The position numbers and the translations under genes were made by a program. 64,000 nt of DNA from Aldersonia sp. NBC_00410. GTDB taxonomy: Bacteria; Actinomycetota; Actinomycetes; Mycobacteriales; Mycobacteriaceae. Shown one piece after another: positions 1 to 9,299 of the stretch. Where the stretch lies: the NCBI RefSeq assembly GCF_026342035.1, contig NZ_JAPENM010000002.1, positions 1 through 64,000 of the forward strand, given 5' to 3'. Numbering within the stretch: the stretch's first letter is position 1; each line of letters opens with the position of its first letter. The notes beneath the pieces are model-generated. The model made no database searches. It had not been told where the DNA came from and saw only the letters and a program-made list of their open reading frames with translations.

Positions 1-614
1 GGGATCGACGGTGCCAGTATCGACGGATCCGCCACGAATTTACGCACGGCATCGAACGCGGACTGCCACACCTTTTCGCCCTCGGCGCCGGAGATCCCCA
101 GGGCGGCCGGGATCTGCTGCAGGGCAATGACAACGGCGATACCCGCGGTGAAACCCTCGATCACCGGGGCGGGCATGTACCGCACCGCCCGGCCGACGCC
201 CGCGAACGCCAGACCCACCAACAGCACCCCGGCGATCAGTCCGACCGCCAGCACCCCCGTCGGGCCGTATTGGGCGACAATCGGCACCAGAACCACCGTC
301 ATCGCCCCGGTCGGACCGGACACCTGGAAGCGGGAACCGCCGAACACCGCCGCCACGGCACCGGCAATGACCGCGGTGGTCAGGCCCGCGGCGGCGCCGA
401 GGCCGGTGCTGACACCGAAACCCAAGGCCAGCGGCAATGCCACCAGCGCGACGATCAGGCCCGCGAGTAGGTCGGCGCCGGGTGCGCGGAGCGCGGGTTT
501 CCACTCGATCCACCGGGGCAAGAGTTCGGCAACCGACGCAAAAGTGCCGACCACGCGGCGACCTGCAGGGCCGGTCGTGTTCGCGGGTCCGCTCGGGCCT
601 CCCGGTTCAGACAT
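1..614 (-). CDS. SulP-family anion permease, N-terminal part (runs off the window)
   Basis: The visible 204 residues are the N-terminal half of the membrane domain of a SulP/SLC26 anion transporter (sulfate or bicarbonate uptake across the cytoplasmic membrane). After a polar leader of about 40 residues come hydrophobic helices, with the family-typical GADLLAGLIVALVALPLALG at 46-65, SGPTGAM at 99-105 and MPAPVIEGFTAGIA at 147-160. The ATG is preceded by an AGGAAG ribosome site. The C-terminal membrane helices and any STAS domain lie outside the window. It lies downstream of the arsR-type gene in the same direction with a near-perfect palindrome between them, so it is probably repressed by that regulator. 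The transported anion cannot be told from this part. Confidence 0.85.
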   Translation of the reverse strand, partial: MSEPGGPSGPANTTGPAGRRVVGTFASVAELLPRWIEWKPALRAPGADLLAGLIVALVALPLALGFGVSTGLGAAAGLTTAVIAGAVAAVFGGSRFQVSGPTGAMTVVLVPIVAQYGPTGVLAVGLIAGVLLVGLAFAGVGRAVRYMPAPVIEGFTAGIAVVIALQQIPAALGISGAEGEKVWQSAFDAVRKFVADPSILAPSI

Positions 615-650
615 ATGCAGCTTCCTCGGTACCGATAATCTCGCAGTATA

Positions 651-676
651 GTTAATTGCTAACATTAGCAACTAAC
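651..676. promoter_or_regulatory. 26-bp palindrome, predicted ArsR operator ahead of sulP
   Basis: The core ttgctaacattagcaa (656-671) is a perfect 7+7 inverted repeat around CA, and the symmetry extends to 12-bp arms with one mismatch. It lies 37 bases upstream of the SulP start. The same core recurs upstream of the ArsR gene itself, which supports it being the regulator's binding site. Confidence 0.75.
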
Positions 677-718
677 GAAGCCAAAGGATTGCACGACTCC
701 ATCAACCGCGCACTTCTG

Positions 719-1084
719 TCAGCCGGCGGAGTCGCCGACCAGCGCGGCGGACTCCGGCAGGTCTTCGAGCAGCTCAGCCTGGCCCGCGACGACGCCGGTA
801 AGAATCCCCCGGGCGATCGCCAACAGGTCCGCGACTTTCGGTGAGGTCAGTGCATAGGAGACCGATAGGCCTTCCCGTCTGGCGGTGACCAGCCCGGCCC
901 TCCGCAGGATCGACAGCTGCTGCGACAGGTTCGCCGGCTCGATCCCGACCTCGGGCAGCATCTCGGAGACGGCGTGATCACGCTCACTCAACAACTCCAA
1001 GACCCGGATGCGGGCCGGGTGGCCAAGCGTCTTGAAGAAGTCCGCTTTCATCTGATAGAGCGGTTGGCGCGAGTTCGCCACCAT
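719..1084 (-). CDS. ArsR-family winged-helix repressor
   Basis: A 121-residue ArsR/SmtB-type transcriptional repressor. Residues 14-35 (FKTLGHPARIRVLELL) begin the winged helix and 50-66 (PANLSQQLSILRRAGLV) are the recognition helix region. The start used is the ATG with a perfect AGGAGG upstream; a longer reading to 1153 lacks such a site. The protein has no cysteine, so the classical thiolate metal-sensing sites of ArsR, CadC or CmtR are absent and the signal is unknown. It lies upstream of and in the same direction as the SulP permease. Matching palindromes in front of both genes suggest autoregulation plus control of anion transport. Confidence 0.85.
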   Translation of the reverse strand: MVANSRQPLYQMKADFFKTLGHPARIRVLELLSERDHAVSEMLPEVGIEPANLSQQLSILRRAGLVTARREGLSVSYALTSPKVADLLAIARGILTGVVAGQAELLEDLPESAALVGDSAG

Positions 1085-1165
1085 GCCGCCTCCTGTCGTT
1101 CTCCGTTGGGGCCGTGGACCTCCGACATCTGCCTTGCCGGGATCATTCCACAATCCGAACGCTAC

Positions 1166-1181
1166 TTGCGAATCTTAGCAA
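1166..1181. promoter_or_regulatory. Second predicted ArsR operator (autoregulatory)
   Basis: The sequence ttgcgaatcttagcaa is a 7+7 inverted repeat with one mismatch around TC and shares both half-sites with the palindrome at 656-671. It lies about 80 bases upstream of the ArsR start codon. Confidence 0.65.
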
Positions 1182-1244
1182 TTTAGCGAGTCGCCTGCTA
1201 TGAAGGAACGGGTTCCAGTTTTGGGTTCTTTCTTCGAGAGGTAG

Positions 1245-2419
<1,175 letters not shown>

Positions 2420-2425
2420 CCGCCC

Positions 2426-2464
2426 GGTGTCGGCTGTCGGAGCTATCCACCGATGGCCGACACC
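2426..2464 (+). terminator. Hairpin after the thiolase
   Basis: Perfect 9-bp inverted repeat ggtgtcggc / gccgacacc with a 21-base loop, starting 7 bases after the thiolase stop. There is no clear U-tract, as is usual in actinobacteria. Confidence 0.5.
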
Positions 2465-2640
2465 ATGTCGCACTGCGCCGCACCGCGAAGGTCTCGGCGC
2501 TCAAAATACCATCGGCCCAAGGGTTTTCCTTACAACGCGGCCTGGGTACGGCGCCGGATTTGGCCGGATAGAAACCATCATTGTTCCGAAAACTCTGGAA
2601 AAGTGCCGAACCGAATCTGCCCGGTCATCGTGATCACACC

Positions 2641-3522
2641 ATGACCGAGCGGCAATTCTGCTCGCCCGCTGAGCCCGACGGTGTTTGGTCGGCATCGATC
2701 GCGCGCGGGTTGATTCGCGAGTGCGCAACATATTCGACGGACTGCACGGACGCCGGGTTCATCGATTTGTTGCCGCCTGCGCCGGCGGCGCGCCCCACCC
2801 TCGCTCAGCGTGCGATGCAGAGCAAGACGGTGGCCGCGTGCTACGAGCGGTTGTGGCGGCCGGTCGAAGTAGCTGCCCTGAGCCTGCACGGCCTGTCCGA
2901 AACGGCAGAGCAGGAACGCGCGGGCGCCGCACTGCGGATCGCCGCGGCCACCCGCGTCCTCGATGTCGCATGCGGCCCTGGAAACTTCACCAGCCACTTC
3001 GCGCGACGACTGTCGGGCGAGAGTGTGGCGATCGGGATCGACAACTCGGTGGCGATGCTCGCCCAGGCCGCACGGACCAACGCCGACCGGCGCGCGGTGT
3101 ACATACGGGCGGACGCTCATGAGCTGCCGTTCGACGATGGCACCTTTGACGCGGTGTGCTGTTTCGCGGCGCTGTATCTCATTCCGGAGCCGATCGCGGC
3201 GCTGCGAGAAATGATCCGCGTCCTCGCGCCCGGCGGATGGATCGCGATATCAACCAGCTATGGGCGCGAGACCCGGATTGCTCGGCAAGCCTTGAGGCTC
3301 GGGGCGAAAGTATGCGGCGTGCGCATCTTCGATCGAGACGCCATTCCCGGGCATTTCGCCGAGGCCGGACTCGTCGAAATTGATCAGCAGCTGCGCGGCA
3401 TCACCCAGTTCGTCGCTGCGCGCCGCCCCGCCGGCCCCCATCGAACTCGCGCGGCGCTCAGGACTGCGGGAGCTGAACCACCTGCACGAAGAACTCGTCG
3501 ATCTGACGGACCGCACCCATGA
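2641..3522 (+). CDS. Class I SAM-dependent methyltransferase
   Basis: Residues about 105-215 form a Rossmann methyltransferase domain: motif I LDVACGPGNFT (107-117), acidic post-I IGIDNS (131-136), motif II-like ELPFDDGTFDAVCCF (161-175) and post-motif RVLAPGGWIAI. The substrate is unknown. The N-terminal 100 residues are not recognised. The chosen ATG has a weak ribosome site, and a TTG at 2581 would add 20 residues. The last 35 residues after QFVAARRP are basic, Arg/Pro/Thr-rich and look like out-of-frame reading; in the next frame the same stretch gives a plausible helical tail (ELNHLHEELVDL). A frameshift near 3420-3430, or a hybrid end created by the adjoining repeat, is therefore likely. 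Confidence 0.7.
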   Translation: MTERQFCSPAEPDGVWSASIARGLIRECATYSTDCTDAGFIDLLPPAPAARPTLAQRAMQSKTVAACYERLWRPVEVAALSLHGLSETAEQERAGAALRIAAATRVLDVACGPGNFTSHFARRLSGESVAIGIDNSVAMLAQAARTNADRRAVYIRADAHELPFDDGTFDAVCCFAALYLIPEPIAALREMIRVLAPGGWIAISTSYGRETRIARQALRLGAKVCGVRIFDRDAIPGHFAEAGLVEIDQQLRGITQFVAARRPAGPHRTRAALRTAGAEPPARRTRRSDGPHP

Positions 3523-3537
3523 ACTGGTCGAGATCGA

Positions 3538-3659
3538 CCGGCAGATGGTGGCTGAATTGAGCCTATCCGAAACGGAGAATGGCACCTTCAAAATATGCTT
3601 TGACCTGAGGGTTTAGTGTGTGTGGTCCCGGCTGGGATCGAACCAGCGACCTTCCGCGT
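3538..3659. repeat. Partial copy of dispersed repeat family 1, with tRNA 3'-half
   Basis: Aligns by eye with 29,990-30,120 and, more loosely, 51,780-51,900. It shares the block ending in tggtcccggctgggatcgaa followed by ccagcgaccttccgcg. Read on the minus strand the end (3623-3659) is a tRNA 3' half: T-arm stem GCTGG/CCAGC with loop TTCGATC, then acceptor strand CGGGACCA. No 5' half pairs with it, so it is not a functional tRNA. Confidence 0.65.
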
Positions 3660-3752
3660 TGACCCGGCCGTCGTGTCGGCGTCCGAGGCTCGATCGGCGC
3701 CGCGGACACTCTCTGTGACATCGAAGCGTGCTCTGGTTGCTGGTCAGACCGA

Positions 3753-4760
3753 TCAGGCTTCCAGGGCCTTGATGGCCTGCGCGGCCAACTCGTGGCCGAT
3801 GTCGATGACCTCGGCGGCGCGATGGAATTCCAGGCTGCGGCAGGCGGTTCGGGGCACCTCGATCAGCAGATCGGGCGGGTAGGCCGCCAGAGTGTGGCGG
3901 GCCAGCGCGGCCTGGGCGATGTCGATGGTGCGGTTCATCACCTCGAAGCTGCCCATTTTGGGCACCGACTCTTCTTTAGCGGCGTCAATGAGTTCGTCGT
4001 CGCTGTCGGACTCGGCTTCCGCCCCGGCCTCGTCGGTGACTTCCTGTGCTGTGCCGAACCGGCTCAATATGGCCCGCCCTGTCGGCGTGTCGAGGAGTGA
4101 CCGCGCCGCATTCGTGTCGAGCAGGGAGGACGTGCTGCGCCACATCCTCGTCAACCATTCGGTGGTCGCTCTGGGTTCGGCTTCGGTGGGCTCGTAGCGG
4201 CCGCCTACTTCGTCTCCGCTGAGACTGACCGCGATTGTGAGGTCAGCGTTGACGGCCGCGATCGGCGCCATCGGCAGTGGATCGAGGATGCCGCCGTCGG
4301 CGAGCAGGCGACCGTCAAGGACATGCGGGGTGATGAATCCTGGAATCGCGATGGATGCCCGGATCGCCGCGTCGACCGGGCCGCGTTGCAGCCACACCGA
4401 TTTGCCCGCGATCAGATCTGTGGTCACCGCCGTATAGGGGATCGGCAGGTCCTCGATCGCGACATCGCCCACGATGTCGCGGACGCCATCGAGAATTTTC
4501 GCTGCCCGCAGCACCCCTGCGGAGGTGATCGACGGATCAAGCAGACGCAGCACTGCACGCTGCGTCAACGACATAGCCCACCCGGCGAATTCGTCGAGCT
4601 TTCCAGCGGCCTGCAAGCCACCGACGAGCGCCCCCATCGATGATCCGGCAATCCCCACGATCTCGTAGCCGCGTTCACGCAGTTCGGTGATCACCCCGAT
4701 GTGGGCGTATCCCCGGGCACCCCCGCTGCCGAGAACCAGCGCGACACGATTGCCAGCCAT
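3753..4760 (-). CDS. Patatin-like phospholipase / RssA-family acyl hydrolase
   Basis: A 335-residue serine acyl hydrolase of the patatin fold. The oxyanion motif GSGGARG is at 11-17, the nucleophile elbow GSSMG at 39-43 (Ser41) and the catalytic Asp in DGG at 155-157, so the Ser-Asp dyad is intact. The family hydrolyses phospholipids or other acyl esters; the substrate here is not known. The C-terminal 120 residues contain an acidic low-complexity stretch (AEAESDSDDE) typical of actinobacterial members. The ATG at 4760 puts the oxyanion motif at the usual distance from the N-terminus; a TTG at 4802 would add 14 residues. No signal peptide is seen, so it is probably cytoplasmic. It is monocistronic. 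Confidence 0.85.
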   Translation of the reverse strand: MAGNRVALVLGSGGARGYAHIGVITELRERGYEIVGIAGSSMGALVGGLQAAGKLDEFAGWAMSLTQRAVLRLLDPSITSAGVLRAAKILDGVRDIVGDVAIEDLPIPYTAVTTDLIAGKSVWLQRGPVDAAIRASIAIPGFITPHVLDGRLLADGGILDPLPMAPIAAVNADLTIAVSLSGDEVGGRYEPTEAEPRATTEWLTRMWRSTSSLLDTNAARSLLDTPTGRAILSRFGTAQEVTDEAGAEAESDSDDELIDAAKEESVPKMGSFEVMNRTIDIAQAALARHTLAAYPPDLLIEVPRTACRSLEFHRAAEVIDIGHELAAQAIKALEA

Positions 4761-5058
4761 ATGTTGATTCTGCGCCACCGTCGTCGTCAATATCGGCAAC
4801 AAGCCGATCCGCGCATTGCGCTTCAGCTCGAGTCGTCGGCCGTTAGGTCAGGAACTCGACGCGCCCGAGACCCACTTCGTTATCGATGTCCCCGAATACG
4901 AGTCGCTTGGACACCCGCGCGAGATCGCCGACGAGACGGACATGACTACCAAACGCTTCTGTGGTAACACAACACGGGAACCGGCTAGGCACAATACGTC
5001 GCGCTCGCAGCACCCAAAGCTGCGACGACTGCCGGACGAGTCAAATCGGCCTTGCCGC

Positions 5059-6270
5059 CTACCGACCCGATGCCGCGCGCAGTTCGGTTGCGAAGGCGCG
5101 AGGCAGCTCGGGCCAGCTTTCATCCCACGGTCCATCGAGGCGGCGTCGACACAGTCGCTCGATCAGCTCCGGAGCATGCGGTCCCCCATCCAGCACGAAG
5201 CGGATCATCCCCCGTGGCTGGCACTGGGCCGCCACCACCGCCAACACGAACTCCGCTTCTTCGGCTCGACCCGCCGCGTCCAGGCACACGGCGAGTAGCC
5301 GGTTGGCCTGCAGCAGCGCTCGGTAGCGCCCGGTGCCGCGCAAGGCATCGACCCAATCGGTGGCCCAGACGAGCGCGAGGTCGATGCTCTCCTCGCTGCC
5401 GTCGCGCAGCAATCCCATGATCGCCGTGGACTCATCGAAGTGAATCGTGATGGCGTCCACGCCGTCGGCAGGTTCACGGCGATCGTCATAGTCCACGACC
5501 GGCGCCGGCCAGTGCTGATTCGGCAGGCGCAGTCGCGCTCGCTCGTTATCCACCCGCGCCCGCAATCGTGGGAGCGAGAGATCTGCGGCGATCTTGTTCC
5601 CCTCGTCGAGCCGTTCCGCGGCTGCGTCGAGATCACCTCGCAGCGCAAAGATTCGGGCACCGATCACGTAGGGGCCGACCATGAAATCAACGCTTTCGGA
5701 CCCAAGTGCGTACGTCTCCTCCAAAAGCCCTTGCGCGTCCTCGAGTGCACCCTGCTCGTAGCGAAGTTCGCCGAGCAACGCGCTCGCCAACCGTGCGGTG
5801 AAGGAATGCGCCCCACCCGATTCCACCGCGATGCGCAGCGCGGTCCGGACCTTGTCTTCCGCGCCGGCGATATCGAGCTCCTCGATGTCCGCGAGACCCG
5901 TCATGCAGTAACCCCACACGAGGCCGTAGTGGCCGGTGCGCTCGTGATACGGCACCGCCCAATCCTGTGTCCGGCGAGCATCGTCGAAGGCGAAGCGGTA
6001 CACGGCTGCATAGACGGCGAGGTCAGCTGCCGCCGAAACAACCCATGGCCGTAGTGAATCGGGCCGCGCCAGGCACTCTGCAATGAGTCCCTCGATACCG
6101 AAAACCTGATCCTGATAGCACCTCGCCGCAGCCTCGATGACATGGGCCTCAGTCTCGAGATCCGCACGCTCGGATGCGCTCAGCTCCCCGCGTCTTAACA
6201 GCACGTGCGCGCGATCCAGTGCGGCCCGGGCTGGCCCCCTTCGCAGCAGTTCGTTGTTGCCCCACGCCAT
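5059..6270 (-). CDS. Orphan TPR-rich protein resembling the middle domain of MalT/LuxR-type regulators
   Basis: A 403-residue protein made of helical tetratricopeptide-like repeats, rich in Ala-x-Arg-Leu-Asp/Glu helices such as EDAQGLLEETYALG and DLDAAAERLDEGNKIA. It resembles the superhelical sensor region of large ATP-dependent LuxR (LAL/MalT or PknK-like) regulators. Those proteins normally have an N-terminal STAND ATPase and a C-terminal LuxR helix-turn-helix; neither is present. It may be the surviving middle of a broken LAL regulator or a stand-alone TPR adaptor. The start ATG (MAWGNNELL) has no clear ribosome site. A strong hairpin lies 25 bases upstream, separating it from the SDR remnant. 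Confidence 0.55.
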   Translation of the reverse strand: MAWGNNELLRRGPARAALDRAHVLLRRGELSASERADLETEAHVIEAAARCYQDQVFGIEGLIAECLARPDSLRPWVVSAAADLAVYAAVYRFAFDDARRTQDWAVPYHERTGHYGLVWGYCMTGLADIEELDIAGAEDKVRTALRIAVESGGAHSFTARLASALLGELRYEQGALEDAQGLLEETYALGSESVDFMVGPYVIGARIFALRGDLDAAAERLDEGNKIAADLSLPRLRARVDNERARLRLPNQHWPAPVVDYDDRREPADGVDAITIHFDESTAIMGLLRDGSEESIDLALVWATDWVDALRGTGRYRALLQANRLLAVCLDAAGRAEEAEFVLAVVAAQCQPRGMIRFVLDGGPHAPELIERLCRRRLDGPWDESWPELPRAFATELRAASGR

Positions 6271-6294
6271 TCCTCGACGCCAGGGGACATTTGT

Positions 6295-6350
6295 TGAACA
6301 CTCACGGTCTTATTCGACGGCTTCCCGCCGGATGAGACCGTGAGTGTTCA
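6295..6350. terminator. Strong 16-bp stem hairpin
   Basis: Perfect inverted repeat tgaacactcacggtct / agaccgtgagtgttca with a 24-base loop. It starts 13 bases downstream of the stop of the SDR remnant (minus strand) and upstream of the TPR gene, so a (possibly bidirectional) terminator is the simplest reading. Confidence 0.65.
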
Positions 6351-6363
6351 CGCCCGCCGATAT

Positions 6364-6600
6364 TCAGTGTGCATCGACGAAGATGTCGTATTCGATACCC
6401 TCGGGTGCGCCGTAGCGGCTGAGGTCTGTGACACCCGCTTCCGCCAAGATCTCGACGTCGAGCAGCGTCTGGATCCGGCGCGCCGGAGTATCCGAGATCA
6501 GCGCCATCGCAGCATCGGCCATGATCTGCGGATCACGTGCCCGCGCCATTGCCCCATCGCCGCCGTACAGGTTCTGGATCGCTGCGGTGGCAACGATGCA
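6364..6600 (-). pseudogene. C-terminal remnant of a short-chain dehydrogenase
   Basis: About 78 residues match the C-terminal end of actinobacterial SDR oxidoreductases: a TAAIQNLYGGD helix, ARARDPQIMADAAMALIS, then a segment ending EAGVTDLSRYGAP. The NAD-binding and catalytic parts are missing, and upstream sequence does not continue the frame. It ends just before the hairpin at 6295-6350, which was presumably its terminator. Confidence 0.7.
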
Positions 6601-7094
6601 TGTCGATCAGCCTTTCCTAAGGGCTGCCTGTTGGCCACCAGAACTGGAACCCGCGAGATAGGGCAGTCAAATTGGCACCTATCCGTGCAGCAGACCCCCC
6701 AAACGCACGATGCAACTGGACGAAGCGCGCACTTTCGTGAGCGACCTCGTCGCGAAGTGGTTGGGTTCGCTCGCTGAAAACTAGCCGCGCCTTCGCCGCA
6801 TCGGCACCAGGTTCTCGCCGGGGATCAGCCGCGGCGCCGGGAAAAGATCCCTAGTCGGCCTCGAACCGACACTGTGCGAATTTTAAGTCCGTGTAGACCC
6901 GTCCGGGGGTATTCGCGGGTGTACGCAATTCGCGGTCCTACCCGCGCATATTGCTCGTGGGCGTTCGTTCGTGTTCGCGGGTGTCGCTCATGAGTTGTGA
7001 CACTCTCGTGACAACGAGAGGCCGGCACACTGAGCGCGTGCGCGAGCACCGAACTCCCCACGGTCCATCAGCGCGAACCCGTAGCATCCGCGGT
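6601..7094. other. Gene-poor stretch
   Basis: No convincing long gene. It holds a 24-codon frame on the plus strand (6710-6784, MQLDEARTFVSDLVAKWLG) that could be the end of a lost gene, a tRNA-like 3' half at 6846-6890, and the probable promoter region and alternative start codons (6951, 6990, 7038) of the MmpL gene. Confidence 0.5.
6846..6890 (-). other. tRNA-like 3' half (possible attachment-site remnant)
   Basis: On the minus strand the segment has a perfect 5-bp T-arm (GTCGG, loop TTCGAGG, CCGAC) preceded at tRNA-like distance by an anticodon-like loop containing cttaaaa (UAA, Leu-like). No matching 5' half or acceptor pairing is found, so it is not called as a tRNA gene. Such 3' halves are what integrases of the tyrosine family usually leave behind. 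Confidence 0.35.
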
Positions 7095-9299
7095 GTGCTC
7101 ACATTGCTGGCCCGCGTGGTCATCGCGGCCCCGAAACGAGTGCTTCTGGTTGTCGGGCTGTTGACCATCGTCGCCGGGGTGTGCGGCGCGACCGTGACCG
7201 AACATCTTGGCGCTGCCGGTTTCCAGGACCCGAGCTCCGAATCGGCGCGCGGGACAAAGGTGCTCACCGACACGTTCGGCCAGGGCGACATGGATCTGAC
7301 GTTCGTGGTGCGACCCACCGGTGGAGGCAGTGTGCTGGAGCCGGCAGCCGCGGCGGCCGGACGCGCTCTCGTCGCTGACCTGCGAGCCGACCCGCACGTC
7401 GGCGGCATCGAATCCCCCTGGGACGGTTCTCCCGCCGGCCAGGCTCTGCTCAGCGCCGACCGCGCGACCGCCGTGGTGATCGTCCAGATCACCGGCGGCG
7501 AGGACGATGCGCCCAAGCACGGCAAGGAGGTCGCCGACGGAGTCACCGGCGAGCGTGACGGTCTCATCGTGCTGGCGGGTGGCACGGCGATGGTCTCCGC
7601 GGAGATCAACGAGCAGTCCGAGAAGGACTTGCTCATCGCCGAAGCCATCGCACTGCCGCTGTCCCTGGTCGTGCTCATCTGGGTGTTCGGCGGGGTGTTC
7701 GCTGCGCTGCTACCGCTCGTGGTCGGCGGTTTGGCCATCGTCGGGACCCTCGGAACGCTGCGCGGGATAACTCTTTTCGCCGACGTCTCGATCTTCGCAC
7801 TCGACCTCACCACCGCCATGGGCTTGGCACTCGCGATCGACTACACGTTGCTGCTCGTCAGCCGGTACCGCGAGGAGTATCAACTGGTCGGTGATCGCGA
7901 TGAGGCCCTGCGGCGGGCGGTGGCAAAAGCCGGCCGCACCATTCTGTTCTCGGCCTGCACCGTGTTCCTCGCGGTCGGCGCACTCGCGGTCTTCCCGATG
8001 TACTTCCTGCGATCGATGGCCTACGCGGGCTGCGGCGTGGTGGCGCTCGCCGGCCTCTACGCCGTGATCGTCGCCCCGGCGGTGATCAAGCTCCTCGGCG
8101 ACCGGATCGAATCGTTCAACATCCGTACCATGTTCCGCCGCGGGCCCAAGGATCAGGACGTCCGAGAGAGCCTGCTCTACCGAACCGCCAAGTTCGTCAT
8201 GGGTCACGCGATACCGTGCGCGCTGGCGGTGGTCGCGCTGTTGCTGGTTCTCGGGGCCCCGTTCCTCAGCGCGCTTTTCGGGTTGCCGGACGATCGGGTG
8301 CTGCCCGCGAGTGCTCAGTCACGTCAGGTGGGCGACATCGTGCGCGCCGAGTTCCCGAACAATGCCGCCGCGGCCACCTCGATCGTGATCCCCGATGGGC
8401 GCAGCCTGACCGACAACGACATTGCCGCCTACGCCGCTGCGTTGTCCGAGGTGCCAGGTGCCGTCGCGGTGTCTGCCCCGAAAGGCTCCTACGTCCAGGG
8501 CCGTGCCGTCGGCCCGCCGCTGCTGCCGACCGCGGTGAAAGACGGCAGCGTATGGCTTTCCGTGGCGATCGAGCACCCATCGTCGGACGCGTTGTCGCGG
8601 GACGAGCTCGACCGGCTGCGCGCCGTCCCGGTGCCGCACGGCGCCGAAGCACTGTTCACCGGCGCCAACCAGCTCAACCAGGACTCGGTAGATGAGATCG
8701 TCCGGCTGCTGCCCACGGTTCTCCTGCTCATCGCGATCACGACGTTCGTGTTGATCTTCCTGCTCACCGGAAGCCTGCTGCTCCCCGTGAAAGCGTTGGT
8801 ACTCACCACCTTGTCCCTGTCGGCGACGCTCGGCGCGCTGGTGTGGGTGTTCCAAGAGGGGCACCTGGGCGGCCTCGGCACAACACCCACCGGAACGCTG
8901 GTCGCCGACGTGCTGGTGTTCCTGTTCGCGACCGCGTTCGGGTTGTCCATGGACTACGAGGTGTTCCTGCTGTCCCGGATCCGTGAACACTGGCTCGCGT
9001 CGCCCCGCCGGAAAGAGGACAACGACGAGGCCGTGGCACTCGGGATCGCCGGCGCCGGGCGGGTCATCACGGCGGCCGCGGTTCTGATGGTGATCGTCTT
9101 CGTGGCGCTGTCCAGCGGTCAGGTCGCGTTCATGCGAATGATCGGTATCGGTCTCGCAATCGCCGTCGTGGTCGACGCGACCCTCGTCCGAATGGTGTTG
9201 GTACCGGCCGTCATGAAGCTCGCCGGGACCTGGAATTGGTGGGCGCCCGCACCCCTGGCGAAGCTGCACGCCAAGGTGGGGATCAGCGAGTCAGGTTGA
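7095..9299 (+). CDS. MMPL-family (RND superfamily) membrane transporter
   Basis: A 734-residue exporter with the two-repeat MMPL architecture. It has a first membrane helix at the N-terminus, a large extracytoplasmic loop (about 35-170), a helix bundle (about 175-345), a second loop (about 365-530) and a second helix bundle. The paired Asp-Tyr proton-relay motifs are visible as AIDYTLLLVSRYRE in the first half and SMDYEVFLLSRIRE in the second. Such proteins export lipids, siderophores or drugs; the substrate is unknown. The GTG at 7095 gives the usual short N-terminus, but no strong ribosome site marks it, and starts at 7038, 6990 or 6951 are possible. The 3' end overlaps the convergent acyl-CoA dehydrogenase gene by 17 bases. 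Confidence 0.85.
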   Translation: MLTLLARVVIAAPKRVLLVVGLLTIVAGVCGATVTEHLGAAGFQDPSSESARGTKVLTDTFGQGDMDLTFVVRPTGGGSVLEPAAAAAGRALVADLRADPHVGGIESPWDGSPAGQALLSADRATAVVIVQITGGEDDAPKHGKEVADGVTGERDGLIVLAGGTAMVSAEINEQSEKDLLIAEAIALPLSLVVLIWVFGGVFAALLPLVVGGLAIVGTLGTLRGITLFADVSIFALDLTTAMGLALAIDYTLLLVSRYREEYQLVGDRDEALRRAVAKAGRTILFSACTVFLAVGALAVFPMYFLRSMAYAGCGVVALAGLYAVIVAPAVIKLLGDRIESFNIRTMFRRGPKDQDVRESLLYRTAKFVMGHAIPCALAVVALLLVLGAPFLSALFGLPDDRVLPASAQSRQVGDIVRAEFPNNAAAATSIVIPDGRSLTDNDIAAYAAALSEVPGAVAVSAPKGSYVQGRAVGPPLLPTAVKDGSVWLSVAIEHPSSDALSRDELDRLRAVPVPHGAEALFTGANQLNQDSVDEIVRLLPTVLLLIAITTFVLIFLLTGSLLLPVKALVLTTLSLSATLGALVWVFQEGHLGGLGTTPTGTLVADVLVFLFATAFGLSMDYEVFLLSRIREHWLASPRRKEDNDEAVALGIAGAGRVITAAAVLMVIVFVALSSGQVAFMRMIGIGLAIAVVVDATLVRMVLVPAVMKLAGTWNWWAPAPLAKLHAKVGISESG

